DNA from: Nostoc linckia z4
Lineage (GTDB): Bacteria > Cyanobacteriota > Cyanobacteriia > Cyanobacteriales > Nostocaceae
Length of the DNA: 64,000 nucleotides
Direction: 5' to 3'
Assembly: GCF_002608075.1 (NCBI RefSeq)
Contig: NZ_LAHA01000010.1
Location: 62,001 to 126,000, forward strand
The notes under the pieces were generated by a model. The model saw only the letters and a program-made list of their open reading frames with translations, searched no databases and had not been told where the DNA came from. Position numbers and translations under genes: made by a program. Below, in pieces: positions 7,951 through 16,836 of the stretch (positions within the stretch are counted from its first letter, which is position 1; each line of letters begins with the position of its first letter).

Positions 7951-8919
7951 ATGATTAGTGGAATTTTTGAAAATTGTGTCGGCTCAAAGGATATTGAAGC
8001 TACTCTAAAATATTGGAATGAATTTGGTTATCGAGAGGTAAACAGAGGAGAATTTTCCGCACAACAGGCAAAATTACTCTACGGTCATGCCTCAGATTTA
8101 ACATCACTGCGATTACAAAATGGCAACTCATCAGCTCATGGATTGGTGCGGGTAATGTGGTGGAAACAACCGCGCAATCAAGGTTTAGGTGATACCTTGC
8201 CAGTGGTGGAGGGTAGCCGCTGGTTTGCTTCTTTGACTCAAGATATTTATGCCATCGCCGATGCTTTTGCCGACGATAAAGCCAACGGTGGAGAGTGGAT
8301 TTATACTGAACCAGTGCGGGGAATTGAGTTTATTGGTAACGTAGGAACAGGATTATATAACCGCTTTATTGGTGTCCGAGAAATGTTTGTCATTGGCCAA
8401 GAAACGCGACAAGCATTTTTTCAGCGATATAACTACGATCGCCCTGGCTACGGTACTATTAATCGCGATTCTGGGCTATTAGTTAGTGAAGGGACTCATT
8501 CAAGTTTCATTACTTCCGACCATAGCCTCACCTCATTTTACACAGAGGTTTTTGGACTCATACCGTCAGAGAATAACCCCAAATTATCTGGTTATAAAAA
8601 CCCCTCAACCAAGCAGATTTTGATGCTTGAAGAAGGCCAAGAATTTTATCTTTCAGTTTTTGCTTCCCCAAAGACCAACGTCGGAGTTTTTCAAGTTTAT
8701 AGCCCACTTTATCCTACAAGCGATCGCCGCGAATACGCTCAACCAGGTTCCTTAGGCATAAGCCTTTTCACTTATCAAGTTGACGATATTGCAGCTTTTC
8801 ATCAACGCGTCATCGCCAGCAACGCCACCAACGTTACACCCATCGTCCCCAACGAATTTAGCGAACCTTCCTTTGGATTAATTGCCCCAGATGGGATGTA
8901 CTGGGTAATCGTTGGCTAA
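7951..8919 (+). CDS. VOC (glyoxalase/bleomycin-resistance) superfamily protein, two-module
   Basis: 322 residues, about twice the length of a single VOC domain. The N-terminal module starts with a beta strand and the typical SKDIEATLKYWNEFGY helix; the second begins near residue 175 with GTHSSFITSDHSLTSFYTEVFGL. Such proteins bind a metal in paired beta-alpha-beta-beta-beta modules and act as dioxygenases, isomerases or binding proteins. Metal ligands could not be assigned confidently. It is monocistronic by appearance, between the SsuD-like gene and a convergent VOC gene. A role in ring or thiol-adduct chemistry of the neighbouring pathway is possible but not shown. Confidence 0.75.
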   Translation: MISGIFENCVGSKDIEATLKYWNEFGYREVNRGEFSAQQAKLLYGHASDLTSLRLQNGNSSAHGLVRVMWWKQPRNQGLGDTLPVVEGSRWFASLTQDIYAIADAFADDKANGGEWIYTEPVRGIEFIGNVGTGLYNRFIGVREMFVIGQETRQAFFQRYNYDRPGYGTINRDSGLLVSEGTHSSFITSDHSLTSFYTEVFGLIPSENNPKLSGYKNPSTKQILMLEEGQEFYLSVFASPKTNVGVFQVYSPLYPTSDRREYAQPGSLGISLFTYQVDDIAAFHQRVIASNATNVTPIVPNEFSEPSFGLIAPDGMYWVIVG

Positions 8920-9081
8920 TGTGTTGATTGTTGACTGGGGAGATGAGGGAGACAAGAAAGCAGGGGAAAAGGTTAATGGTTCGACAAGCTCACCAACCGG
9001 GAAAAGGGAAAAGGAATAAATTTAATGTCTCCCCATCTCCCCATCTCCCCATCTCCCAATGCCCCATGCCCCATGCCCAAA

Positions 9082-9483
9082 TTAAACCTCTCTACCCCCT
9101 GTATGCGAGGAATTAAAGGTCAATATGTAGCCATCCGGCCCAGTCAAGGTAAATGAACTGTGGATTCTCCCTGGTTCGATTTCGGAAACAGTTAGTCCCT
9201 GCTGTGTTAAAGCATCTCTAGTGGCAAAAACATCATCTACCATCAAGTCAAAAGGTGCTTTGGTTCCAAAAGTAATTGGCTCTGGTGTTGTTCTCAAAAC
9301 TAAGTGCGTTCCTCCCCGTAGTTCTAAAACAGCTACATGTTCTGATTGTGTAATTAGCCGCAGCCCTATTTTGACAAAAAATTCGCTAGCCTCAGGCACA
9401 TTACTCACATAGAATCTCACATGACCAATGGCCACAGGAGGACGAGTATCTTTTTCTTTAGCAATAGTTTCTGATAGTGGCAT
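9082..9483 (-). CDS. Small VOC-family (glyoxalase-like) protein
   Basis: 133 residues with one VOC unit: AIGHVRFYVSNVPEASEFFVKIGLRL near the start and a C-terminal GPDGYILTFNSS, the typical last strand that carries the Glu/Asp or Asn ligand position. His20 in the GHVRFYV strand is the usual first metal ligand position. It is transcribed towards the preceding VOC gene and lies 18 bases downstream of the acetolactate decarboxylase gene, so those two could share a transcript. Substrate not predictable. Confidence 0.8.
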   Translation of the reverse strand: MPLSETIAKEKDTRPPVAIGHVRFYVSNVPEASEFFVKIGLRLITQSEHVAVLELRGGTHLVLRTTPEPITFGTKAPFDLMVDDVFATRDALTQQGLTVSEIEPGRIHSSFTLTGPDGYILTFNSSHTGGREV

Positions 9484-9501
9484 GGATTCGATCCAAAATA
9501 T

Positions 9502-10281
9502 TTACTTAATACTCGGTATGCCATCTCCCAAATCAGCTTGGTCAAATTCAGCAGTTTTGGGCAAATTTATCTCAACATCTGACAGAGTATCAATCTCTAC
9601 TTTAGCATTTTGAAACTGCCCATCTAAAATATGTCCTCCAGTTTTCCGATTTGCAGTTAAAAAATGAAAATGATATCCCCTGACATTTACTCCTTCCATA
9701 TATTTGGGTGTACGAAATCCTATTAAAGTGCCATTTACGTTCCTTAACTCGAACACTGATTGTTCTTTGAGAGCATCTGCCAAAAGTCGGTAGGGCGGGG
9801 TTTGCTTGGGAACGCTTCTAAATTTTACATAAGGAAAATTACCTTGAATACGAATTGCATAAGGATAATTTTTAGTGGATAGGCGCTGATCCAAAGAAGC
9901 TTGCAATTGCTGATAAGTCATCTGTCCTTCTAAACGAATTAATTTTTCTGGTTTAAAAAAGGTAATTGTGGCAAAAGGACTGGCAACGTCATCAGGAATA
10001 ACAGAGGCAACACCGTCAGCTTTAACTTGGTAAAATTTACCATCTAATCCAATCATTTCTCCATCAAGATAATTGACTGTACCCAAACCAAAATTACCGT
10101 ATTTTTTCAACTGCTGAAAATTAGTTTTTCCCTCATAAATTCCTACTGAAAAGGCGCTAATTGTAGATGTTTGAAATAGTGTATTGGATGATGTATGCGC
10201 CTGAGTTTTTTCTGATATCATCACGCTTAGTAAGGTAATGATGGTTAAAATAGCTATCCAAAAATAACGCTTGAGTTTCAT
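9502..10281 (-). CDS. budA: Alpha-acetolactate decarboxylase, exported
   Basis: Converts acetolactate to acetoin. Starting at the ATG whose complement is 10279-10281, it has 259 residues; a longer reading adds ten residues before the basic MKLKRYF and would spoil the signal peptide. Residues 5-32 form a signal sequence ending near TQAHT. Zinc ligands are visible as His204 and His206 (GYHFHF) and His217 (GGHILD), the same 2 and 11 residue spacing as in the Brevibacillus enzyme. LGTVNYLDGEMIGLDGKFYQ is the family signature. Export is known for several bacterial homologues. The adjacent VOC gene may be co-transcribed. Unusual cargo for a phototroph; acetoin secretion or scavenging of leaked acetolactate is inference. 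Confidence 0.9.
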   Translation of the reverse strand: MKLKRYFWIAILTIITLLSVMISEKTQAHTSSNTLFQTSTISAFSVGIYEGKTNFQQLKKYGNFGLGTVNYLDGEMIGLDGKFYQVKADGVASVIPDDVASPFATITFFKPEKLIRLEGQMTYQQLQASLDQRLSTKNYPYAIRIQGNFPYVKFRSVPKQTPPYRLLADALKEQSVFELRNVNGTLIGFRTPKYMEGVNVRGYHFHFLTANRKTGGHILDGQFQNAKVEIDTLSDVEINLPKTAEFDQADLGDGIPSIK

Positions 10282-10832
10282 AAAATAAAACAGATAAAGG
10301 GTATTGGGCATGGGGCATTAAAAAGTCACGCATTTAAAAGTCAAAAGTTCTTGAATGCGTGAATTTTGTTAGAGCCACGATTTGCCGTGTCCGCGAGCGT
10401 TATGCAAGAATTTTGAATTGATTTGTCTCCCCATCCCCCTGATATGCTTGTTCTGCGATAATTGTCGTTCCTTAACAGACATGATATGATGCTTATTCAC
10501 CGTGTATTAATTGTTTGAGTGACTTTTTTTCAGCAGATACTAAGGATGCAAACTTTCTGTTAATCTAACATTAAGCAAAGTTAACTATTGCTTGGGACTT
10601 GTAATGTACAAGGGTGGCTGACCTTTATCAAAAACATTCTTTCTGAGGACTTTGTATAAGTCTTCGAGATTCCTCATGTTGCTGATAACAAGAGGATAAA
10701 ATTGTTGTCTTTTTATTGGGAAGACTATAAAAGCATTGGGTAATGCATCTTGGATTGATGATGCATCTATATCAATCTTGGATTAGTTGTAGAAAAACAT
10801 GGTTAGAAACATTGTCAAACAGGGAAAAGCTG
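10282..10832. other. Divergent intergenic region
   Basis: Lies between the minus-strand decarboxylase and the plus-strand MFS gene, so both promoters should be here. No clear -10/-35 pair or operator was identified. If the MFS protein starts at the ATG at 10743, the last 90 bases are coding. Confidence 0.5.
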
Positions 10833-12137
10833 ATGTTACCAAGTAATAGAGAAAAATTTTCAAAAGACAAATTAAAATTTGTGTCTTTTGAACTTCCACC
10901 GGCTCTAAAATCTCCGAATGTTGCTTGTTTTGTTATTGGTGAGAGCTTATCTTTTTTTGGCTCTTGGATGACACAAATTGCTTTAGTATGGTTAGTTTAC
11001 CAATTAACTAATTCAGCTATCTTAGTAGGTATCGCAGGATTTACAAATCAAGCTATGGGATTGATTATTACACCTATAGTAGGAGTCCTATTGGATCGTT
11101 GGAACTTAAGATATGTTTTACTTACTACTCAGCTAACATCTATTGTTTTATCTTCTACATTAACGTTTTTAACTATTAGCGATCGCATTAATGTCACCTG
11201 GATTATTATCATTGGTACTCTTCAAGGAACAGTGAAAGCTTTTGATTTGCCAGCACGTCAGGTAATTATTCCCAGACTGGTGGATAAAAAAGCAGATATT
11301 TACAGTGCTATGGCCTCTCATTCCTTTTTAATTAACACTGCTAAGTTTGTCAGTCCCATGATTGGGGGTTTACTAATTGCAACTTCTGGAGCAGCTTCCT
11401 GCTTTTTGGTGGATAGTATTAGCTATTTGCCGTTTTTATCTGCTATTTTAACCATCCAAGTCAAGCCTGTTCTCAACAAACTATCAGATCGCAAAGCTAA
11501 AATCTGGCAAAATCTCAAAGAAGGCTTTGTTTTTGCGTATGATTTTTTTCCTATAAAAGCTGTATTAGGATTACAAATCGTCATTTGTTTTATGGCAATG
11601 ACACATGTAAATCTAATGCCTATATTTGCTAAAGAAATTTTGCATGGCGATGCTAAAACTATGGGGTTTTTGATGACAGCTTCAGCACTTGGTTCTATAA
11701 TTTCAGGATTTTATTTAGTTTTCCGAAAACAAGCCATAGGTTTAGAAAATATTGTCGCCCGATCGGCGGCAATTTTAGGATTATCTTTAATCATATTTTC
11801 CCGCATCCAAAATTTAGAAACTTGTCTAATATTTATGTTTATTATAGGGATGAATACTAGTTTAACTCTAGCTTCAATTAGTAATTTTATCCAACTAGTT
11901 ATTGTTGATGAAAATAAAAGAGGTAGAGTCACAAGTATATTTACAACAGGTTTTTTAGGAATTCTACCTTTTGGTAATTTATTCTTTGGAGGACTGGCCG
12001 ATCGCATCGGTGTAACTAATGCTTTATTATTTGGTGGTGCTTGTTGTATTATCGGAGCATATTTCTTTAGTAGGAAACTCGACATCATTAAAAGAATAGT
12101 ACATCCAATTTATGTAGATATGGGCATAGTTAGTTAG
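10833..12137 (+). CDS. MFS transporter, MFS_3/EntS-type exporter
   Basis: 434 residues from the ATG at 10833, which has AGGG about eight bases upstream; an ATG at 10743 would add 30 residues (464 in all). The shorter form leaves about 25 residues before the first membrane helix, which fits the family better. About twelve hydrophobic helices are visible, with LLDRWNLRY after the second helix and a GGLADRIG repeat of that motif in the C-terminal half. Members export siderophores, drugs and other small hydrophobic compounds. It stands alone between long intergenic regions. A fragment homologous to its C-terminal quarter occurs at 24204-24521. Confidence 0.85.
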   Translation: MLPSNREKFSKDKLKFVSFELPPALKSPNVACFVIGESLSFFGSWMTQIALVWLVYQLTNSAILVGIAGFTNQAMGLIITPIVGVLLDRWNLRYVLLTTQLTSIVLSSTLTFLTISDRINVTWIIIIGTLQGTVKAFDLPARQVIIPRLVDKKADIYSAMASHSFLINTAKFVSPMIGGLLIATSGAASCFLVDSISYLPFLSAILTIQVKPVLNKLSDRKAKIWQNLKEGFVFAYDFFPIKAVLGLQIVICFMAMTHVNLMPIFAKEILHGDAKTMGFLMTASALGSIISGFYLVFRKQAIGLENIVARSAAILGLSLIIFSRIQNLETCLIFMFIIGMNTSLTLASISNFIQLVIVDENKRGRVTSIFTTGFLGILPFGNLFFGGLADRIGVTNALLFGGACCIIGAYFFSRKLDIIKRIVHPIYVDMGIVS

Positions 12138-12988
12138 TCAAAGGCAATGGGTAATAGACTTCTAAGAGAAGTCGGGAAAAGGGTAAGGGGAAAGGGGGAA
12201 AGGTTTGGTATTTTGCCTTTCCCCAATAAAGATGCATCCCTTTTTCCACAAGAGTGCAAAAAGCAATTGATTGCAATAGGTCTAATAGGCAATAGGTAAT
12301 GGGCAATAGGCAATGGTTAATCGCCTGTTACCTGTTGCCTTTTGGCTTAAAAAACAACTTGACTTTTCAAGAAAACTCAAATTACTAGCTAAATTGTTGT
12401 CAAAACTACTTGATTTTCACAGGTGTTTGTGAGAAAGTCTGATTTAACAACTACAAACATCTGTAAATCGATAGTTTTACAGTATATTAGCAATTTAATT
12501 GGAAAAAATTGTGGTTTGAACTGTGCGATCGCTGCAATAGTTCAACCACAGCGTATGCTATTGATTCCATGAAAGCTGTAGGTGTAAAAGTTATGCCATC
12601 GATTGTTGAATAGCATAACTAAAGACTCAAAGTCATAACTAAGAGTGCAAATTACTTTCTAGTAAAGTGGCTCTAGGTTTGATAAGTAATTCACTAAAAC
12701 TATTCTCTCCTTAAATTGGTGAGTGTTTCAAATACAACAGATTTCAACTTAGTCAAATTACAGCATTAGGGAACTCCAAAAAATAAATTGTTCCGATTTA
12801 GGTCGTTGACTGCTGACTGTCAACGGTCAACAGTTAACAGTCTTCTGCGGAATATTTTTTTATTTGGAAGTCCCTTAAGTGTGTTTTATTTCTGAATTCT
12901 CATTTCTGTTGTATACCACCTGAAACTAATCATTGGTTCGCTCACGGCTGAATTTTTGTATTGTTTTTGCCAGTGGAGATATCTTCTA
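12138..12988. other. Long intergenic region with repeats
   Basis: A G-rich/C-rich hairpin, GGGGAAAGG and CCTTTCCCC, lies around 12193-12224 and could terminate the MFS transcript, though no T-run follows. Repeats of GGCAATAGG (12287-12315) and of GTCAAC/GTTAAC (12805-12842) are present. No gene was seen. A GGAG ten bases before 12989 serves the next gene. Confidence 0.55.
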
Positions 12989-14806
12989 ATGCAACTAGAT
13001 CCCAATTCCGATCAAAATTTTGGTCAAGATGGTCAAACTCAAAGTGAAATCAAGCAGCCTCAGGAATCCAAACTAAGTCGCACAAGACGCTTCTTTTTTA
13101 GCCGTAGTAGACGTTCATTTCTTGGTCGCGTCGGTTTATTTACAGTCGCCAGCACCGTTGGAGGAGTTTTAGGTTCAACTGTATCCTCCAAAAAAGCAGG
13201 AGACATTGCCCAAGCCACTAATCCTTCTGATGGAAAACTAAACTTCAACTATCAGAAGTTTGTTAATAAAGCTTTTCAAGTGCGTGTTGAAGCAGCAAGG
13301 CTAGAAAATAGTATTCCCATTCCGCCGCATCCCACCAATGGTGATGAGAGGCGATATGCCAACAAAATTGGCTCCGACAGTAGGGGACTACCTCACGATG
13401 CACGGGGTGAAGTCAAATTGGATGCTTACAACTCTTTGACTAAAGCACTGACAACGCTAAATCCAGATGATTTTGAAAAAATTATCTTGGGTGGCACCAG
13501 AAAACTAGTAAATCCCCAAGGGCCTCTAGCAATTAGCTTGGAAGGTATCAATGCAGCTCAGATAGCAGTACCACCACCACCAGCTTTACTTAGCGCACAA
13601 AGAGCTGCTGAAGCTGTTGAAATCTATTGGCAAGCCTTACTGCGTGATGTACCTTATTCCAAGTTTCAAAACAACACAGACGACCCAAAAGTTTTGGCAG
13701 CTGTGGCAGACCTCAATAAGCTTTCGGCGTTCCGAGGCCCAAAACAAAATGGCCTTGTGACTCCTCAAACTTTATTTCGTGGTAGCGTCAACTATGTCGA
13801 TCGCAGTGATAGCTCTGGTAAAAAGATCAAATATGTAACTCCCCCAGGAGTACTAGACGGCCCTTACATATCACAATTTCTCCTGCGGACTATTGTTTGG
13901 GGAACTCAGTTTGTTTCTCCACTAATTCGTACCGCCCTTCCTGGCAATGACTTTCTGATTGATTTCAATGAATGGCTGACTGTGCAAAATGGAGGTAGTT
14001 CAGGGAAATCAATTAACTACGATCCTGTTAGCCGTTACATAGTCACGGTTCGCGATTTAGGTGAATATGCTCATATTGGCGGCCCTACCTACCTGGGAGC
14101 CTCCTTGATTCTTGGTAGTATCGGCACACCATTGAATCCAGGCAATCCCTACGTTAATTCCTTGACGCAAGTTGGTTCTGCTGCCACCTTTGCTGTTGGA
14201 CAAATACAAGCCTTGCTCAACTTGGGTACTTCCCGTGCCATTAGAGCATCATACTGGCAGAAGTATTATGTACACCGCATTCTCCGCCCAGAAGCCTATG
14301 GTGGGCTAGTTTACAACAATATTGTCAATAATACTCAGTATCCTATTCATCCTGAAGTCTTAAATTCCCAAGCTTTAGCTTCCACCTTCAGAACCTTCGG
14401 TACTTATTTGTTACCTCAAGCATATCCAGAAGCAGCACCATTCCATTCCTCCTATACGGGTGGTGCTGCGGTTACTGCTGCTGTCAATATCACACTCCTA
14501 AAAGCATTCTTTGACGAGAACTATGTTATTCCCAACCCAGTCATACCCGACCCCAATGACCCTACAAAAGTAATTTCCTACACTGGCGCGCCTTTGACCG
14601 TAGGCGGTGAGTTAAATAAACTAGCAACAAACTATGCCATTGGTCGTGGTAATGGCGGTATTCATTGGCGTTCCGATGGTTCAGCTGCCTTAGCTTTGGG
14701 AGAAGAAGTTGCTATTAGCCTGCTTCGGGATGAAAGACTCGGTTACAACGAAAGATTTAGGGGATTTACCTTTACTAAATTTGACGGGACAAAGGTCACG
14801 GTGTAG
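12989..14806 (+). CDS. Vanadium-dependent haloperoxidase homologue, Tat-exported, altered active site
   Basis: 605 residues from the ATG at 12989 (GGAG ten bases upstream). A twin-arginine signal, SRRSFLGRVGLFTVAS, lies near residues 35-50. The vanadate pocket of algal bromoperoxidases is partly kept: Lys425 and Arg433 (KYYVHRILRP), Arg553 and vanadate-ligand His559 (IHWRSDG). The central motif normally reads H-P-S-Y-P-S/A-G-H; here residues 486-493 are HSSYTGGA. The Ser that binds vanadate is therefore Gly491 and the acid-base His is Ala493. The fold and export are clear, but normal halide oxidation is doubtful; a phosphatase-like or other reaction is possible. It stands alone, followed by a hairpin. 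Confidence 0.85.
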   Translation: MQLDPNSDQNFGQDGQTQSEIKQPQESKLSRTRRFFFSRSRRSFLGRVGLFTVASTVGGVLGSTVSSKKAGDIAQATNPSDGKLNFNYQKFVNKAFQVRVEAARLENSIPIPPHPTNGDERRYANKIGSDSRGLPHDARGEVKLDAYNSLTKALTTLNPDDFEKIILGGTRKLVNPQGPLAISLEGINAAQIAVPPPPALLSAQRAAEAVEIYWQALLRDVPYSKFQNNTDDPKVLAAVADLNKLSAFRGPKQNGLVTPQTLFRGSVNYVDRSDSSGKKIKYVTPPGVLDGPYISQFLLRTIVWGTQFVSPLIRTALPGNDFLIDFNEWLTVQNGGSSGKSINYDPVSRYIVTVRDLGEYAHIGGPTYLGASLILGSIGTPLNPGNPYVNSLTQVGSAATFAVGQIQALLNLGTSRAIRASYWQKYYVHRILRPEAYGGLVYNNIVNNTQYPIHPEVLNSQALASTFRTFGTYLLPQAYPEAAPFHSSYTGGAAVTAAVNITLLKAFFDENYVIPNPVIPDPNDPTKVISYTGAPLTVGGELNKLATNYAIGRGNGGIHWRSDGSAALALGEEVAISLLRDERLGYNERFRGFTFTKFDGTKVTV

Positions 14807-14823
14807 GGGGAGTGATGAGTAGA

Positions 14824-14852
14824 CCTCTTGTAAAAGTTACTTTTGCAAGAGG
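14824..14852 (+). terminator. Strong hairpin downstream of the haloperoxidase homologue
   Basis: CCTCTTGTAAAAG (14824-14836) pairs with CTTTTGCAAGAGG (14840-14852) across a three-base loop, with one G-T pair. It begins 18 bases after the stop codon. A G-run rather than a T-run follows, so termination in this direction is uncertain. Confidence 0.45.
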
Positions 14853-15283
14853 GGGGAAAGGGAAAAGGGAAAAGGTTAAAGGGAAAAGGTTAAAGGGTTG
14901 ATTTGCCCTTTCCCCTTTACCCCTTACCCTTTTCCCCACTTCTAAGAGAAGTGTAGTGATGACTGGGAGTTATTCGCCTTATTTCTTTGTCTACTCTGTC
15001 CCCTGCTCCTTTTCCTCTTCGTTCACAGTCAACAGTCAACATACTTGCAAATCTTTTTGTCAGATGCTTGATTGTTATAGGTTTCTGTGATAATTTTCCT
15101 TTTACGTACTAAAAACTACGGTTAATCGATATATTTATTGTAGTTTTAGATATGATTGGCCTAGTTGCAGAAATTTAAAGCGAAGAAAAAATAAGTAACC
15201 TATCAAGTCAATCTGTCGATGTATTGCAAGCGCTAAATTGGAACCAACGATCTAGAAATTAACCTCTAAGCCAGGGGAACCTT
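14853..15283. other. Intergenic, GGGAAAAGG repeats
   Basis: GGGAAAAGG-type purine repeats (14853-14897) face TTTCCCCTTT-type pyrimidine repeats (14907-14937), forming an imperfect inverted repeat. The remainder to 15283 is AT-rich and shows no gene. Confidence 0.6.
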
Positions 15284-16231
15284 ATGAGCAAAATACGTGC
15301 TGTAATTGTTGACCCCAATGTGCCAGGGCGTTTGGCACTCAGTGAAGTGACTGCACCACAGCCTGCTTCAGATGAAGCTTTAGTACGGGTAGCAGCAATT
15401 TCCTTGAATAGGGGTGAGGTGAAGCGTTCAACCACTGCTGAAGCTGGCTGGCAACCTGGCTGGGATTTGGCTGGTGTTATTGAAACTCCTGCCATTGATG
15501 GGTCTGGGCCTCCCCAAGGAGCGCGTGTAGTTGGCTTACGTCGTAGCGGTGCTTGGGCAGAACTTGTGTCTGTTCCTACCAGCGCTCTAGCAGAAGTACC
15601 CCCATCAGTATCCTTTACTGAAGCTGCCACATTGCCCGTAGCAGGTTTAACTGCGTATCATGCCGTACTCAAAGGCGGTTCAGTTTTAGCTAGGCCTGTT
15701 TTGGTTACAGGTGCATCCGGAGGCGTTGGTTACTTCGCTATCCAATTGGCACGATTATCAGGGGCGCAAGTCGTGGCACACATTCGTCAAGCTGGCTATG
15801 AAACTTTAGTCAGAAAAGCAGGGGCACAGTCGGTGGTGATTGGTGAAGACCTTTCACCGGCAAGGGAATACGGGCCTTATCATCTGATTGTAGAGTCCGT
15901 AGGTGGCAAGACTTTGGGTATAGCCCTTGGCCTATTGGCTCAGGATGGAAAAACTGTGCTGTATGGAGTATCAGGGGGAGCGGAAGTAACCTTTAACGCC
16001 GCTCAATTTTTCGGGACTGGTGGCGTGAGTTTGTATGGTTTACGTCTGTTCGATGAACTGAGATTTGAATCAGCAGCAGTGGGTCTAAAACGGCTTTTGA
16101 GTTTAGTAGAAGCAGGTCAGTTGCGTCCTCACATTGATTTAGAAGCTTCTTGGACAGAAATAGCTGACGTAGCCCAAAAATTACTCGATCGCAGTTTTCC
16201 TGGTAAAGCTGTATTGCACATTTCCAATTGA
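15284..16231 (+). CDS. Zinc-type alcohol dehydrogenase-like / quinone oxidoreductase (MDR superfamily)
   Basis: 315 residues. The N-terminal GroES-like domain contains GWDLAGVIE, and the Rossmann domain has VLVTGASGGVGYFAIQLARLSGAQV (near 140-160), the AxGGVG-type NADP site of quinone oxidoreductase-like MDR proteins. The Cys/His residues of zinc-dependent members are not in place, so it is probably a zinc-free reductase acting on activated double bonds or quinones. It starts the plus-strand run of redox genes leading to tauD. Physiological substrate not deducible. Confidence 0.85.
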   Translation: MSKIRAVIVDPNVPGRLALSEVTAPQPASDEALVRVAAISLNRGEVKRSTTAEAGWQPGWDLAGVIETPAIDGSGPPQGARVVGLRRSGAWAELVSVPTSALAEVPPSVSFTEAATLPVAGLTAYHAVLKGGSVLARPVLVTGASGGVGYFAIQLARLSGAQVVAHIRQAGYETLVRKAGAQSVVIGEDLSPAREYGPYHLIVESVGGKTLGIALGLLAQDGKTVLYGVSGGAEVTFNAAQFFGTGGVSLYGLRLFDELRFESAAVGLKRLLSLVEAGQLRPHIDLEASWTEIADVAQKLLDRSFPGKAVLHISN

Positions 16232-16322
16232 GAATTAGCGAATAATTCCTAATGGGCTACGCTAACGTAATTCGTAATTATTTTCTTTGCTTAGAACTAA
16301 ATTAATGTATGGAGTAATAATT

Positions 16323-16703
16323 ATGAGTTACGAATTAGCAATTAATAATTCTGCTGATTTTTGGTTAAAACTAGACCAGCTTGTAACTACTAGTAAGCTG
16401 AAGATAGATCGTCCAAAAGGTACATCACATCCGCACTATCCATCCTTAATTTATCCATTGGATTATGGATACTTGGAAGATACTCGTTCTGGAGATCGAG
16501 ATAACATAGATGTCTGGCTAGGAAGCCTGTCTGGCAAAGCAGTCACCGCCTTCATATGTAGTGTTGATTTAGAAAAGCGAGATACAGAAATCAAGATACT
16601 TTTAGGCTGTACATACCAAGAAAGTCGAGAAATTTTGAACATTCATAATATAGGTTTTCAATCAGCAATATTATTGGTTCGGGATGAGGTAGTTGCAGTT
16701 TAG
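16323..16703 (+). CDS. Short inorganic-pyrophosphatase-like protein
   Basis: 126 residues from the ATG at 16323, which has GGAG about ten bases upstream; an earlier start at 16287 only adds a poor leader. Similarity to family I pyrophosphatase is seen in YPLDYGYLEDTRSGDRDNID, where the three metal-binding aspartates (D-x-D-x-x-D) are kept, and in VDLEKRD, which keeps the next Asp pair with five-residue spacing. The Lys that follows that pair in the E. coli enzyme is replaced, and the C-terminal Tyr-Lys substrate-binding region is missing; the protein is some 50 residues shorter than typical. It may hydrolyse another substrate or be inactive. Neighbours: MDR reductase and SDR. Confidence 0.75.
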   Translation: MSYELAINNSADFWLKLDQLVTTSKLKIDRPKGTSHPHYPSLIYPLDYGYLEDTRSGDRDNIDVWLGSLSGKAVTAFICSVDLEKRDTEIKILLGCTYQESREILNIHNIGFQSAILLVRDEVVAV

Positions 16704-16795
16704 AAAATAGTTGATTTGATAAAATCACAACTTCTGAGCCTGAAAAAGGATTCTGAAAAAAAATTACTAAACAAAAATTTACCAATTCGATACCA

Positions 16796-16834
16796 AATAT
16801 AAAATCCAAAATCCAAAATCTAAAATCCAAAATC
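16796..16834. repeat. AAAATCC tandem repeat
   Basis: Four to five copies of the seven-base unit AAAATCC/T end directly before the SDR start codon, so no ordinary ribosome binding site is present there. The same unit recurs at 24131-24201, 49524-49695 and 50310-50451. Confidence 0.85.
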
Positions 16835-16836
16835 GT

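Noticed and set aside
8928..9116. 62-codon plus-strand frame after the first VOC gene
   Set aside because: It consists of GGGGAAAAGG and CCCCATCTCC repeats and overlaps the opposite VOC gene.
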